Shown here: piece by piece, positions 1-6,579 of the stretch
How the letters are laid out: every line of letters begins with the position of its first letter
How positions within the stretch are numbered: position 1 is the first letter of the stretch
Assembly: GCA_002437565.1 (NCBI GenBank)
Contig: DJQL01000033.1
Span: forward strand, 19,843 to 27,437
Length of the DNA stretch: 7,595 nucleotides
Direction of reading: 5' to 3'
DNA from: Prevotella sp. UBA6387
GTDB taxonomy: Bacteria > Bacteroidota > Bacteroidia > Bacteroidales > Bacteroidaceae
Position numbers and translations under genes: made by a program
Notes under the pieces: generated by a model
What the model saw: only the letters and a program-made list of their open reading frames with translations
Told to the model about the DNA's origin: nothing
Databases searched by the model: none

Positions 1-1007
1 CTTCTTGCGTTTTCGCGTGCGGCAGCCTCAGCGGCAGCTTTCTTGCGCGCTATCTCCGCGTCACGGCGTGCCTTGGCGGCAGCCCTTGCGGCAGCCTGAC
101 GACGAGCTTCTGCCACGGCGCGGGCACGAACCTTTGCCACTTCAATTTCAACCTGACGGTCAATCTCGGCATTGAGAGCAGCATCTTTCTTCCGTTGGTC
201 AGCAATGATGCCCTGTATGGTGCTCTGCTGTTTCTGCAAACCGTTCACAATCTCCTGTTGCTGAACCTTGTTGGCCTCGAGCTTGGCATGCTCCTGCCTA
301 CCCTTATAAAGAAGTGTGTTCTTCTGACCCTTGACAGTCTTCAGTTGGGTGTGCTTGCCATACACTTGCATTCTCTTTGCCTTCACGGCCTCTCCCTGCG
401 CGCGCTGATAATCAGCATATTCGCGCACGAAACGCAGACGGCGATACATTTGGTAGAGATTCTTGGCAGAGAAGATAAACATAAGTTTGTCTTGCACCGT
501 GCGGTGACGCGCCATATACCGCATCGACTTTATGTACTTGTTTTGCCTGTCCTTCAGCTGTGCCTTCAGCGTGTTGAGTTGGGAGTTGAGAATGCTTATG
601 TTGCCATTGATATGGTGAATGTCTTTCTCTATGTCGTCTATGTTGTGCTTGCTCTTGTCTATCTCGCCGTTAATGAGCATGAGTTCATTGAGCTTTTTGC
701 TCACGTCCTCGCGGTTCTTTTTCAGGGCTTTCTCCTGTTCTCTGATCTTTTTCTGGATGTCTGCTCTCTGGCTCTGCAACTTCTTTATCGACGCATTGGA
801 ATATGTCACCGTCGCGCCTTTCTTAGCCTTTCCCGTTCCGGGCTTGGCCTTCTTGACCGCGCGCTTGGTTTGGGTCGCGCGCTTGGTTTTACCTGTCGTC
901 GCCTGCTTTCTTGCCTGTTGCCTTTTGGTCTGCGCCATGCTTTGAGGCGCGAGCACGAAAAAGGCGAGCAATATATAAACTATACGCTTAAAACAAATGT
1001 GCTTCAT
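1..1007 (-). CDS. EnvC-like murein hydrolase activator / M23-family protein, N-terminal part (C-terminus beyond window)
   Basis: Read on the minus strand, an open frame of 335 codons starts at the ATG at 1007 and reaches the left edge without a stop, so the gene is partial. Residues 1-25 look like a Sec signal peptide (basic start, hydrophobic core, cleavage near SMA-Q). Residues 26-66 are a Lys/Arg/Thr-rich linker. Residues 72-165 and 205-290 are heptad-like coiled coils. Between them, around 172-204, lies an 'LMFIFSAKNLYQMYRR' stretch followed by 'RFVREYADYQR', which is characteristic of EnvC-type activators. From about 290 the chain is an Ala/Arg/Lys-rich charged helix. In this family a LytM/M23 domain follows, but it lies outside the window, so I cannot say whether its zinc site is intact (peptidase) or degenerate (amidase activator). 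It should act in the periplasm on peptidoglycan during division. Its ATG directly follows the TAA of the DUF4292 gene, so it is the fourth gene of the dut operon. Confidence 0.88.
   Translation of the reverse strand, partial: MKHICFKRIVYILLAFFVLAPQSMAQTKRQQARKQATTGKTKRATQTKRAVKKAKPGTGKAKKGATVTYSNASIKKLQSQRADIQKKIREQEKALKKNREDVSKKLNELMLINGEIDKSKHNIDDIEKDIHHINGNISILNSQLNTLKAQLKDRQNKYIKSMRYMARHRTVQDKLMFIFSAKNLYQMYRRLRFVREYADYQRAQGEAVKAKRMQVYGKHTQLKTVKGQKNTLLYKGRQEHAKLEANKVQQQEIVNGLQKQQSTIQGIIADQRKKDAALNAEIDRQVEIEVAKVRARAVAEARRQAAARAAAKARRDAEIARKKAAAEAAARENAR
858..889 (-). repeat. Short in-frame direct repeat in the basic linker of the EnvC-like gene
   Basis: The 14-base string CGCGCGCTTGGTTT occurs at 858-871 and again at 876-889 on the plus strand, a period of 18 bases (six codons). 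On the coding strand it gives two Thr-Lys-Arg-Ala blocks at residues 41-50 of the protein, between the signal peptide and the first coiled coil. It looks like a small in-frame duplication in a disordered basic linker, not a mobile element. Confidence 0.7.
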
Positions 1008-1907
1008 TTACATACTGAATAGTTTGGAGAAAATATCGGTTGCCTCTATCTTCTTGTACTTTGACGACAGGGTCGTCTCCGTGCTCCATTTCGATGATGT
1101 GGAAATATCGTCCATGTCCAATGTCATAGTTATCCTCTGCACTTTCTTCGTTGCCGACGTCTGGAACGACAACTCCTCAAACGCCGGAAACATCTTAGCC
1201 CCAACAGGCTTGAACTTGGCGTATTTCATCGTAAGCACCGATGTGCCATGCTGTGCCGACGTGTATGTGGCTTTCACGTCATTGATGAGTTCTGTCTGCC
1301 TTGAGACATTCCACGACAGGCTGAGGTTCCCATTCTTCACACTAACCGGTATTGTCGCCGCCGAGCCACTTAGGTCTGCCTTGAACTTTGATATATTCTC
1401 CTCTTCGACATTCTTTGCGCCTGGCAAATACAACTGGTTCCAAAACAAGGATTGCAGGGCGTTGAAGTCAAGGCCGTTGGCCTTGAGAAAATCCATCTGT
1501 CGATAGTCTTCCTTTACATACTGCTTGTGCAGCCTGTCCACGACGAGCACATATTCGGGCGTGAACTCCAACCGTCCCACCTCGGTATGCAACACAGGCA
1601 TGAAAAGTTGCAACCTTATCATCTGGTCCTTGCGCATATGCAAGCTTCCTGGCACCGACACGTCTTTGCCTCCCATCGAGGCGGTGAAGGTAAAGTCGGC
1701 AACTATGTCTTGCGCGTCAACCCTCTTGTCGTTGACCCTTTCCACGAAAGCGAAAGACGATGTCGGCGTGGCGACTTCCGTTTTCCCCATCTTTGGCAGG
1801 TTCGACGTCGCTTTGTCCGCATCCTTCACCGCCGCCTTCTTCACACCGCAAGACGCGAGGAGCAACATGGCGGAAAAGGCAACTATCCCAAGTCTAAATT
1901 TATTCAT
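1008..1907 (-). CDS. DUF4292 family lipoprotein
   Basis: The protein has 299 residues and is of unknown precise function. The N-terminus is a lipoprotein signal: basic MNKFR, a hydrophobic stretch, then the lipobox LLAS-Cys with Cys20 as the lipid-attachment site. It should therefore be anchored in the outer or inner membrane facing the periplasm. After a polar linker (about 20-50) comes a beta-rich body with alternating hydrophobic strands. One segment, around residues 95-135 (IRLQLFMPVLHTEVGRL and the following VLVVDRLHKQYV), resembles the DUF4292 family of Bacteroidota. That fold has been compared with LolA/LolB-like lipoprotein carriers; the link is my inference. I chose the ATG at 1907. 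A GTG one codon upstream at 1910 is also open but less likely. The ATG shares its A with the TGA of the TPR gene (TGATG), and the TAA abuts the EnvC-like start. This points to translational coupling and a joint envelope role with its neighbours. Confidence 0.87.
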   Translation of the reverse strand: MNKFRLGIVAFSAMLLLASCGVKKAAVKDADKATSNLPKMGKTEVATPTSSFAFVERVNDKRVDAQDIVADFTFTASMGGKDVSVPGSLHMRKDQMIRLQLFMPVLHTEVGRLEFTPEYVLVVDRLHKQYVKEDYRQMDFLKANGLDFNALQSLFWNQLYLPGAKNVEEENISKFKADLSGSAATIPVSVKNGNLSLSWNVSRQTELINDVKATYTSAQHGTSVLTMKYAKFKPVGAKMFPAFEELSFQTSATKKVQRITMTLDMDDISTSSKWSTETTLSSKYKKIEATDIFSKLFSM

Positions 1908-3679
1908 CACTTCGATTTCTTTCTGTAAAGTCTTATTTTCTTTTCCAATGCCTTGGCGTCGCCACCCAGCTTCACGGCTTTTTCACAGAATGAGGCGGCA
2001 GCCTCGTAGTTGCCCAATGCGGCATATATGTCAGCCGCATGCTCATAGAGCGTGTTCGACCGTGTGCTGTCGGAAGCGAATTTCAGCGTTTGGTCAATGT
2101 ATACCTTGGCTTCGGCATTTCTGCCGAGTTTATATAGAATCCAGGCATAAGTGTCAAGGTAAGTGGCATTTTTAGGCTCCGCGGCAATGACCTTGGCACT
2201 CATCTTCTCGGCCTTTTCGAGGTCGATACCGTCAACGCTCAGGAAATAAGCGTAATTGTTGAGCGTACCCAAATTGTTTGGGTCATACTGCAAGCAACTG
2301 TCGTAAGCGGCATAAGCCTCTTTCTTCATGCCATTGGCAGAGTATATCTCCCCCATGATAGAGTATATCTCCGACACGATGGCCGTATTGCTTTGGTCAT
2401 TGATAAACTCCGTGCCTTTACGCAAGGCATCGAGCGCGCCCTTGTCGTCTTTAAGATAATAGCGTGACAACCCCGTGAAGAAATAGAACGGCAGGAAATC
2501 GGGGTTGTACAGCATGCCGGGTTCGCTGAGAGCCGCTATTTTCTTCCAGTCTTGCGACGACCACTTGTCCTGTATGAGTTGCGCCCTTGCCTCAGCGTTG
2601 TCGGGCTGCAAGCGTATCAATTGCGTGAGGGCGTTGTCTATGGAGTCTTTCGGGAATTTCTTCAAGCTGTAATACGCGGCCTTTAGCTGTGCCACTGTCG
2701 TGTCTCGTGGCACCACAGCCAGCAATTTCCGGAAGAGCTCGACCACTGCCGTGGAGTCACCGCCGTCCTTCTCGTTTTGCTGTATGGCATTGCGCAGGAA
2801 TTGCACACGTGTCTCTTGCGGTGTCTCCCTGCCAAACAGCAGGCGATTCATCATCTCCGTGGCGAGCGATTTTTGCCCCGTGCCGTTGTAATAATCATAT
2901 AGGCAGCTCTGCGCCATTGCATTGTCGGGCTCGCTCTTCAGCACGCCAGAGTATATGCCATACGCTTCCTGCTGCCGCTTGTGCTGCATGAGCCAGTTGC
3001 CGAGCATGAGCTTGAAGTTGGGGTCGTTTGGGTGAGAGTCGGCCAGCGCCTTCAACGTGTCGTAAGCGCCCTTGGCGTCGCCTTTCATCTCGTATGCGTT
3101 CATGCGCATCAGCGACAGCTGGTCGCTCTCGCCATCCATCTCCTCAAGGCGGCTTATGGCATCCAGCATCTTGTCGTATTTCTTCTGTCGTCCATACAGT
3201 TGCACCAACATGGCAACCACGTCGTCGCGGTCGCGGTGCGCCTGGTAAAGTTTTTCGTATGTTTCTATTGCCTTGTCGAAATTGGCCGTGCCCAAGTACA
3301 TCTGTGCCAAGCGCTCTTGATAGGTGTCGTTGTTTGGCGCGAGGCTCGCCGCGGTCTCCAGGTCGCGGAGGGCGAAGAGAGCGCTGTCCTTGTCGGCAAA
3401 GTAATCAGCGCGCATGAAGTAGGCCACCGCCGAGCGAGGGTTTATCTTCAGGCAAGAATCTATAAGCATCATCGAGGAGTCGGCATTGCCTTTCTCTCGT
3501 TGGCGCAACGCCGACAGGAAACGCTCACCGAAGAGGCTGTCTTGCTCATAAGTCAGTGTGTCGGGCCTTGTGGTGCCCGCCGCGACATCATTCTCAAGCG
3601 CCGGCGACACGACAGCCGCATGGCAGACAACGACTGTCACGGCAAGCGCGAGGATGTGCAAACTGTGTCTTCTCATCAT
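1907..3679 (-). CDS. Exported tetratricopeptide-repeat protein
   Basis: The protein has 590 residues. An N-terminal hydrophobic segment (about 8-21, ending CHA-A) looks like a Sec signal peptide. A cysteine sits at 19, but the preceding TVVV is a poor lipobox, so I do not call it a lipoprotein. The rest is almost wholly helical TPR-type repeats. Clear ones include residues 84-116, 118-150, 186-219, 220-253, 395-427, 433-467, 469-503, 505-537 and 543-572, with typical Ala/Gly/Tyr positions and Pro-Asn/Pro-Asp turns (for example LAPNN, SEPDN, YDPNN, AEPKN). The C-terminus is basic (KKIRLYRKKSK). TPR arrays are protein-binding scaffolds, and the partner here is unknown. Its place between dut and a DUF4292 lipoprotein/EnvC-like pair suggests a periplasmic assembly or cell-wall role (inference). 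Two tandem ATGs open the gene. The first gives a 4-base ATGA overlap with the dut stop; the second (3676) gives a 1-base TGATG overlap. Confidence 0.9.
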   Translation of the reverse strand: MMRRHSLHILALAVTVVVCHAAVVSPALENDVAAGTTRPDTLTYEQDSLFGERFLSALRQREKGNADSSMMLIDSCLKINPRSAVAYFMRADYFADKDSALFALRDLETAASLAPNNDTYQERLAQMYLGTANFDKAIETYEKLYQAHRDRDDVVAMLVQLYGRQKKYDKMLDAISRLEEMDGESDQLSLMRMNAYEMKGDAKGAYDTLKALADSHPNDPNFKLMLGNWLMQHKRQQEAYGIYSGVLKSEPDNAMAQSCLYDYYNGTGQKSLATEMMNRLLFGRETPQETRVQFLRNAIQQNEKDGGDSTAVVELFRKLLAVVPRDTTVAQLKAAYYSLKKFPKDSIDNALTQLIRLQPDNAEARAQLIQDKWSSQDWKKIAALSEPGMLYNPDFLPFYFFTGLSRYYLKDDKGALDALRKGTEFINDQSNTAIVSEIYSIMGEIYSANGMKKEAYAAYDSCLQYDPNNLGTLNNYAYFLSVDGIDLEKAEKMSAKVIAAEPKNATYLDTYAWILYKLGRNAEAKVYIDQTLKFASDSTRSNTLYEHAADIYAALGNYEAAASFCEKAVKLGGDAKALEKKIRLYRKKSK

Positions 3680-4113
3680 TTCACCCCCGTATGACCGTAA
3701 CCGCCTTCGCCTCGCTCTGTCTCATCAAGCGCTTCCACCTCTTCCCACGTGGCTGTCTCATGCTTTGCGATAATCATCTGCGCGATACGTTCCCCAGCGT
3801 TGATTACGAAGTCTTCGCCAGAGAGGTTTACAAGCAGCACTTTCAACTCACCGCGATAGTCTGAATCTATCGTGCCCGGGGTGTTGAGCACGGTAATGCC
3901 GTGCTTCAGCGCGAGCCCGCTGCGTGGGCGCACCTGCGCCTCGTAACCCTGCGGCAACTCTATGCGGATGCCCGTAGGCACAAGGCTACGCTCCATGGGA
4001 CGGAGCGTGATGGGCGACTCTATGTCGGCACGGAGATCCATTCCCGCGCTCTGACTTGTGGCGTATGCCGGGAGAGGTTGGCGACCGGCGTTTACAACTT
4101 TGATTTTCACCAT
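3676..4113 (-). CDS. dut: dUTP diphosphatase (deoxyuridine 5'-triphosphate nucleotidohydrolase)
   Basis: Dut hydrolyses dUTP to dUMP and pyrophosphate in the cytoplasm. This keeps uracil out of DNA and feeds dTMP synthesis. The 145-residue length is normal for the trimeric family, and all five signature motifs are present. Motif I is AGMDLRA (23-29). Motif II is RPRSGLA (62-68). Motif III is GTIDSDYRGE (80-89), with catalytic Asp83 and the uracil-pocket tyrosine Tyr86. Motif IV is GERIAQMI (107-114). Motif V is RGEGGYGHTG (134-143), with Tyr139 in place of the usual stacking Phe and His141 where many family members have Ser. The enzyme should be active. It is the first gene of a four-gene operon and overlaps the TPR gene by four bases. 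Its ATG lies only seven bases from a perfect -7 box, so the leader may be very short. The start is also supported by the close fit of the N-terminal MVKIKVVN strand to the family. Confidence 0.97.
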   Translation of the reverse strand: MVKIKVVNAGRQPLPAYATSQSAGMDLRADIESPITLRPMERSLVPTGIRIELPQGYEAQVRPRSGLALKHGITVLNTPGTIDSDYRGELKVLLVNLSGEDFVINAGERIAQMIIAKHETATWEEVEALDETERGEGGYGHTGVK

Positions 4114-4120
4114 AATAATG

Positions 4121-4128
4121 CAAAATTA
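4121..4128 (-). promoter_or_regulatory. Putative -7 box of the dut operon promoter
   Basis: The minus strand reads TAATTTTG, an exact match to the Bacteroidota -7 consensus TAnnTTTG. It ends seven bases before the dut ATG, so a start site 4-7 bases downstream would give a leader of only about 0-4 bases. No clear TTTG -33 box is seen at the expected distance. The upstream DNA (4129-4170) is AT-rich. The call rests on one short motif and its position. Confidence 0.5.
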
Positions 4129-4191
4129 CGCAATTCTGCACATATAATTTAATTTTATTTATTAAAAAGACGAAAAGCCACGAAATAAGCG

Positions 4192-4199
4192 TAACTTTG
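4192..4199 (+). promoter_or_regulatory. Putative -7 box of the dgt promoter
   Basis: TAACTTTG matches the Bacteroidota -7 consensus TAnnTTTG exactly and lies 40 bases before the dgt ATG, which predicts a leader of about 35 bases. A canonical TTTG -33 box is not evident, but an AT-rich tract (4142-4168) lies upstream and could act as an UP-like element. The same tract also lies upstream of the divergent dut box. Confidence 0.6.
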
Positions 4200-4226
4200 C
4201 CGTAAAAGAATCAAGAGTTAATCCTC

Positions 4227-4231
4227 AGGAG
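4227..4231 (+). promoter_or_regulatory. Shine-Dalgarno sequence of dgt
   Basis: AGGAG lies eight bases before the dgt ATG, good spacing for 16S rRNA pairing. It is notable because Bacteroidota genes commonly lack a strong Shine-Dalgarno sequence. It supports 4240 as the dgt start. Confidence 0.6.
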
Positions 4232-4239
4232 CAACATCT

Positions 4240-5577
4240 ATGAACTGGCAACAACTCATAAGCAACAAGCGCTTCGGACAGGAGGAGCGGCATCAGCTCC
4301 GCCACGACGACCGTTCCGAGTTCAAGCGCGACGGTGACCGACTAATCTACTCGGCTCCTTTTCGCCGCTTGCAAAACAAGACCCAGGTTTTTCCCCTGCC
4401 TGGTAGCATATTCGTGCACAACCGTCTCACCCATTCCATCGAAGTGTCGTCGCTTGGCAAGAGCCTCGGCGACGACGTGGCACGGCGACTCACCGACAAG
4501 CACCCGATGTTGAGAAACACGCTGTTCGAGGAGATTGGCACCATAGTGCAAACGGCAGGGCTTGCCCACGACATGGGCAACCCTCCCTTCGGTCATTCCG
4601 GCGAGAAGGCCATACAGACATTCTTCACCGAAGACTGCGGAAAAGCTTTGAAAGACAAGGTGTCGACTGAGTTTTGGGACGACATCACCCACTTCGAGGG
4701 CAACGCCAATGCCTTCCGTTTGCTCACTCACCAGTTCGTGGGCAGAAGACGTGGCGGATTCGTGATGACCTACTCCACGCTCGCGTCTGTCGTGAAATAC
4801 CCCCGCGCGAGCTGTCTTGCCGGCGAGCACGGCAAATTCGGATTCTTCACTTCCGAGGCTTCCTCATACGAGAAGATTGCCAACGAGCTGGGCATCACGC
4901 GATTGTCGGCGACGGGCGAGCCGCTGCTATACGCCAGGCACCCGTTGGTGTACCTCATGGAGGCCGCCGACGACATCTGCTATGAGATAATGGACATAGA
5001 GGACTCTCACAAGCTCCGCATACTGACATTCGAGGAGACACGCGACCTCCTACTTGGCTTTTTCGACGAAGAGACAAGGAAAGGCATTTTGAAAAGGCTT
5101 GCCGATGACGGCGTGACCGACGAGAACGAGCAAGTGGTGTATTTTAGAGCATGCGCCGTGGGCAAGTTGGAGCATGAGTGCGTGGAGGTGTTTGTCGACA
5201 ACGAAGACAAGATTCTCGACGGCACGTTCACGGGAAGTCTCATCGACCACGTTGCCGAGCCACAACGCGAGGCTTACCAACGATGCGTGAAGACATCCTA
5301 TAAGAAGATTTACCATTCCAAGCCCGTCCTCGATATCGAGCTTAGCGGTTACAAGATAATGGAGACGCTCATGCGCACGTTCATCGACGCGGCGGCGCAT
5401 CCCGAGAGATTCCACTCCCAGCAGCTCATCAACCGCTTTTCCTCGCAATATGACATCCACAGCGACGACCTTGAGACACGCATCATGGCGGTGCTCGACT
5501 TCATAAGTGGCATGACCGATGTCTACGCTCTCGACATCTACCAGAAAATCAGCGGCATAGCCTTGCCTATCGTATAG
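4240..5577 (+). CDS. dgt: Deoxyguanosinetriphosphate triphosphohydrolase (HD-domain dNTPase)
   Basis: This cytoplasmic enzyme hydrolyses dGTP (and in some members other dNTPs) to the deoxynucleoside plus triphosphate, helping to set dNTP pools. The product has 445 residues, within the family range and somewhat shorter than E. coli Dgt. The N-terminus contains the conserved RSEFKRDGDRL and SAPFRRLQNKTQVFPL segments (26-54). The HD metal site is complete: His65 in HNRLTHSIEV, His110-Asp111 in LAHDMGNPPFGHSGE (108-122), and the distal Asp in AADDICYEIMDIED (242-255, probably Asp244). His119 fits the catalytic/phosphate-binding histidine. The C-terminal SGMTDVYA (423-430) is another family signature. 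It is transcribed alone, divergent from dut and convergent with the acyltransferase pair; its TAG is 12 bases from the stop of the neighbouring gene. Substrate preference cannot be read from the sequence. Some Bacteroidota relatives are annotated only as dNTPase. Confidence 0.95.
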   Translation: MNWQQLISNKRFGQEERHQLRHDDRSEFKRDGDRLIYSAPFRRLQNKTQVFPLPGSIFVHNRLTHSIEVSSLGKSLGDDVARRLTDKHPMLRNTLFEEIGTIVQTAGLAHDMGNPPFGHSGEKAIQTFFTEDCGKALKDKVSTEFWDDITHFEGNANAFRLLTHQFVGRRRGGFVMTYSTLASVVKYPRASCLAGEHGKFGFFTSEASSYEKIANELGITRLSATGEPLLYARHPLVYLMEAADDICYEIMDIEDSHKLRILTFEETRDLLLGFFDEETRKGILKRLADDGVTDENEQVVYFRACAVGKLEHECVEVFVDNEDKILDGTFTGSLIDHVAEPQREAYQRCVKTSYKKIYHSKPVLDIELSGYKIMETLMRTFIDAAAHPERFHSQQLINRFSSQYDIHSDDLETRIMAVLDFISGMTDVYALDIYQKISGIALPIV

Positions 5578-5589
5578 CGCGGCTGGCGG

Positions 5590-6558
5590 TCATTTCTTTG
5601 GCATTGGCATCTTCAACGCCTCAGGGTGCTCCGCCACGAAGCTGTTGATATGGCGGACGCGCTTCTCCTCGAAGATCTCGTCCACGGCAATGAGGATGCC
5701 GCTCTCCTCCACCTCGCCAAACTCGTGGTTCACGGCCGTGCCGAAAAACTTCATCGTGGGGCTGAGGTTCATGTAGGCGTTGACGAGGGGCGGGATGTTG
5801 TATCCGAGCTCGCGCACCTGATGGTTGAGAAGACGGTAGTCGCGCTTGAAGTCGTCCTCGTAGAACAGGCTTCTCAGCTCATCCTCGGGCGTGTCTATCT
5901 TCACCGCGTCCATCGGTACCGCAAGGTGCTCGTTGTCGCCGAAATGCTTGCGAAGGAAATAGAGTATCATGTCGCGGCCACGGCGCACAAAAGACGGATA
6001 CATCGTCATCTTGCCAAGGAAATACTTGCAGCGTGGGTTTATCACGGTGAGCGCGCCAAGTCCGTCCCAAAGGTTGTCGAGCGCGAAGATGCTCTTGGTG
6101 TTTTTCCTCACGTTCTGATATTCAAGCGACACGAACGAGCGGCCCAGCTCCACGGTGTAAGGCGCGTAGTCTTTCATGAACTCGTCTGAGAAACGGTACA
6201 TGTGGCTCATGGCGAGGTTTGGCTGCCCATCGGCTTTCAACTGCCAGTCCTCGCCAAAGAGATAGCGATAACCGCCGATGATTTCCTCCGCCTCCGGGTT
6301 CCACACTATGAGCTGCTTGCAACCATTGGGCATGGTGTCAAATTCGTCGATGTCCATGCTTTTACCAGTGCCGCCACCAGCCGTGCGAAAAGCTATCTCG
6401 CGAAGCCTGCCAACCTCCTGCATGACGTGTGGAGCATCGGCGGCGCGGAAAACGTAAATCTCGTTGTGGCTCTTGTTCGTCGTGCGAAGACGACGTTGCG
6501 GAGTCAGCTCACTTTTCAATATTTCCTTACTGATGGGTTGGATAATCTCTTCTTCCAT
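5590..6558 (-). CDS. glsB: GNAT-type (hemolysin/OlsB-like) N-acyltransferase, probable glycine lipid synthase subunit GlsB
   Basis: The 322-residue cytosolic protein belongs to the hemolysin-like GNAT acyltransferases, which include OlsB of ornithine-lipid synthesis and GlsB of Bacteroides. They transfer a 3-hydroxy fatty acyl chain from acyl-ACP to the amino group of an amino acid. Supporting segments are REIAFRTAGGGTG (53-65), the strand IIGGYRYLFG (93-102), ELGRSFV (137-143, matching the conserved E-x-x-R of OlsB-type enzymes), and LWDGLGALTVINPRCKYFLG (163-182). The region from about 185 to 322 is an extended C-terminal half seen in Bacteroidota members, with no membrane segment. The gene follows the PlsC-like gene by 21 bases on the same strand, so the two probably form one mRNA and supply the N- and O-acylation steps. 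The amino acid used (glycine rather than ornithine or another) is inferred from phylum and pairing, not from visible residues. Confidence 0.82.
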   Translation of the reverse strand: MEEEIIQPISKEILKSELTPQRRLRTTNKSHNEIYVFRAADAPHVMQEVGRLREIAFRTAGGGTGKSMDIDEFDTMPNGCKQLIVWNPEAEEIIGGYRYLFGEDWQLKADGQPNLAMSHMYRFSDEFMKDYAPYTVELGRSFVSLEYQNVRKNTKSIFALDNLWDGLGALTVINPRCKYFLGKMTMYPSFVRRGRDMILYFLRKHFGDNEHLAVPMDAVKIDTPEDELRSLFYEDDFKRDYRLLNHQVRELGYNIPPLVNAYMNLSPTMKFFGTAVNHEFGEVEESGILIAVDEIFEEKRVRHINSFVAEHPEALKMPMPKK

Positions 6559-6579
6559 AGTTGCTTATATTGTTTTCGG

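Noticed and set aside
195..1022. 275-codon open frame on the plus strand opposite the EnvC-like gene
   Set aside because: The minus strand gives a signal peptide and EnvC-type coiled coil. The plus-strand product is a Leu/His-rich shadow with no motif.
4342..4830. 162-codon open frame on the minus strand inside dgt
   Set aside because: It lies opposite the conserved HD motifs of dgt and has no family resemblance.
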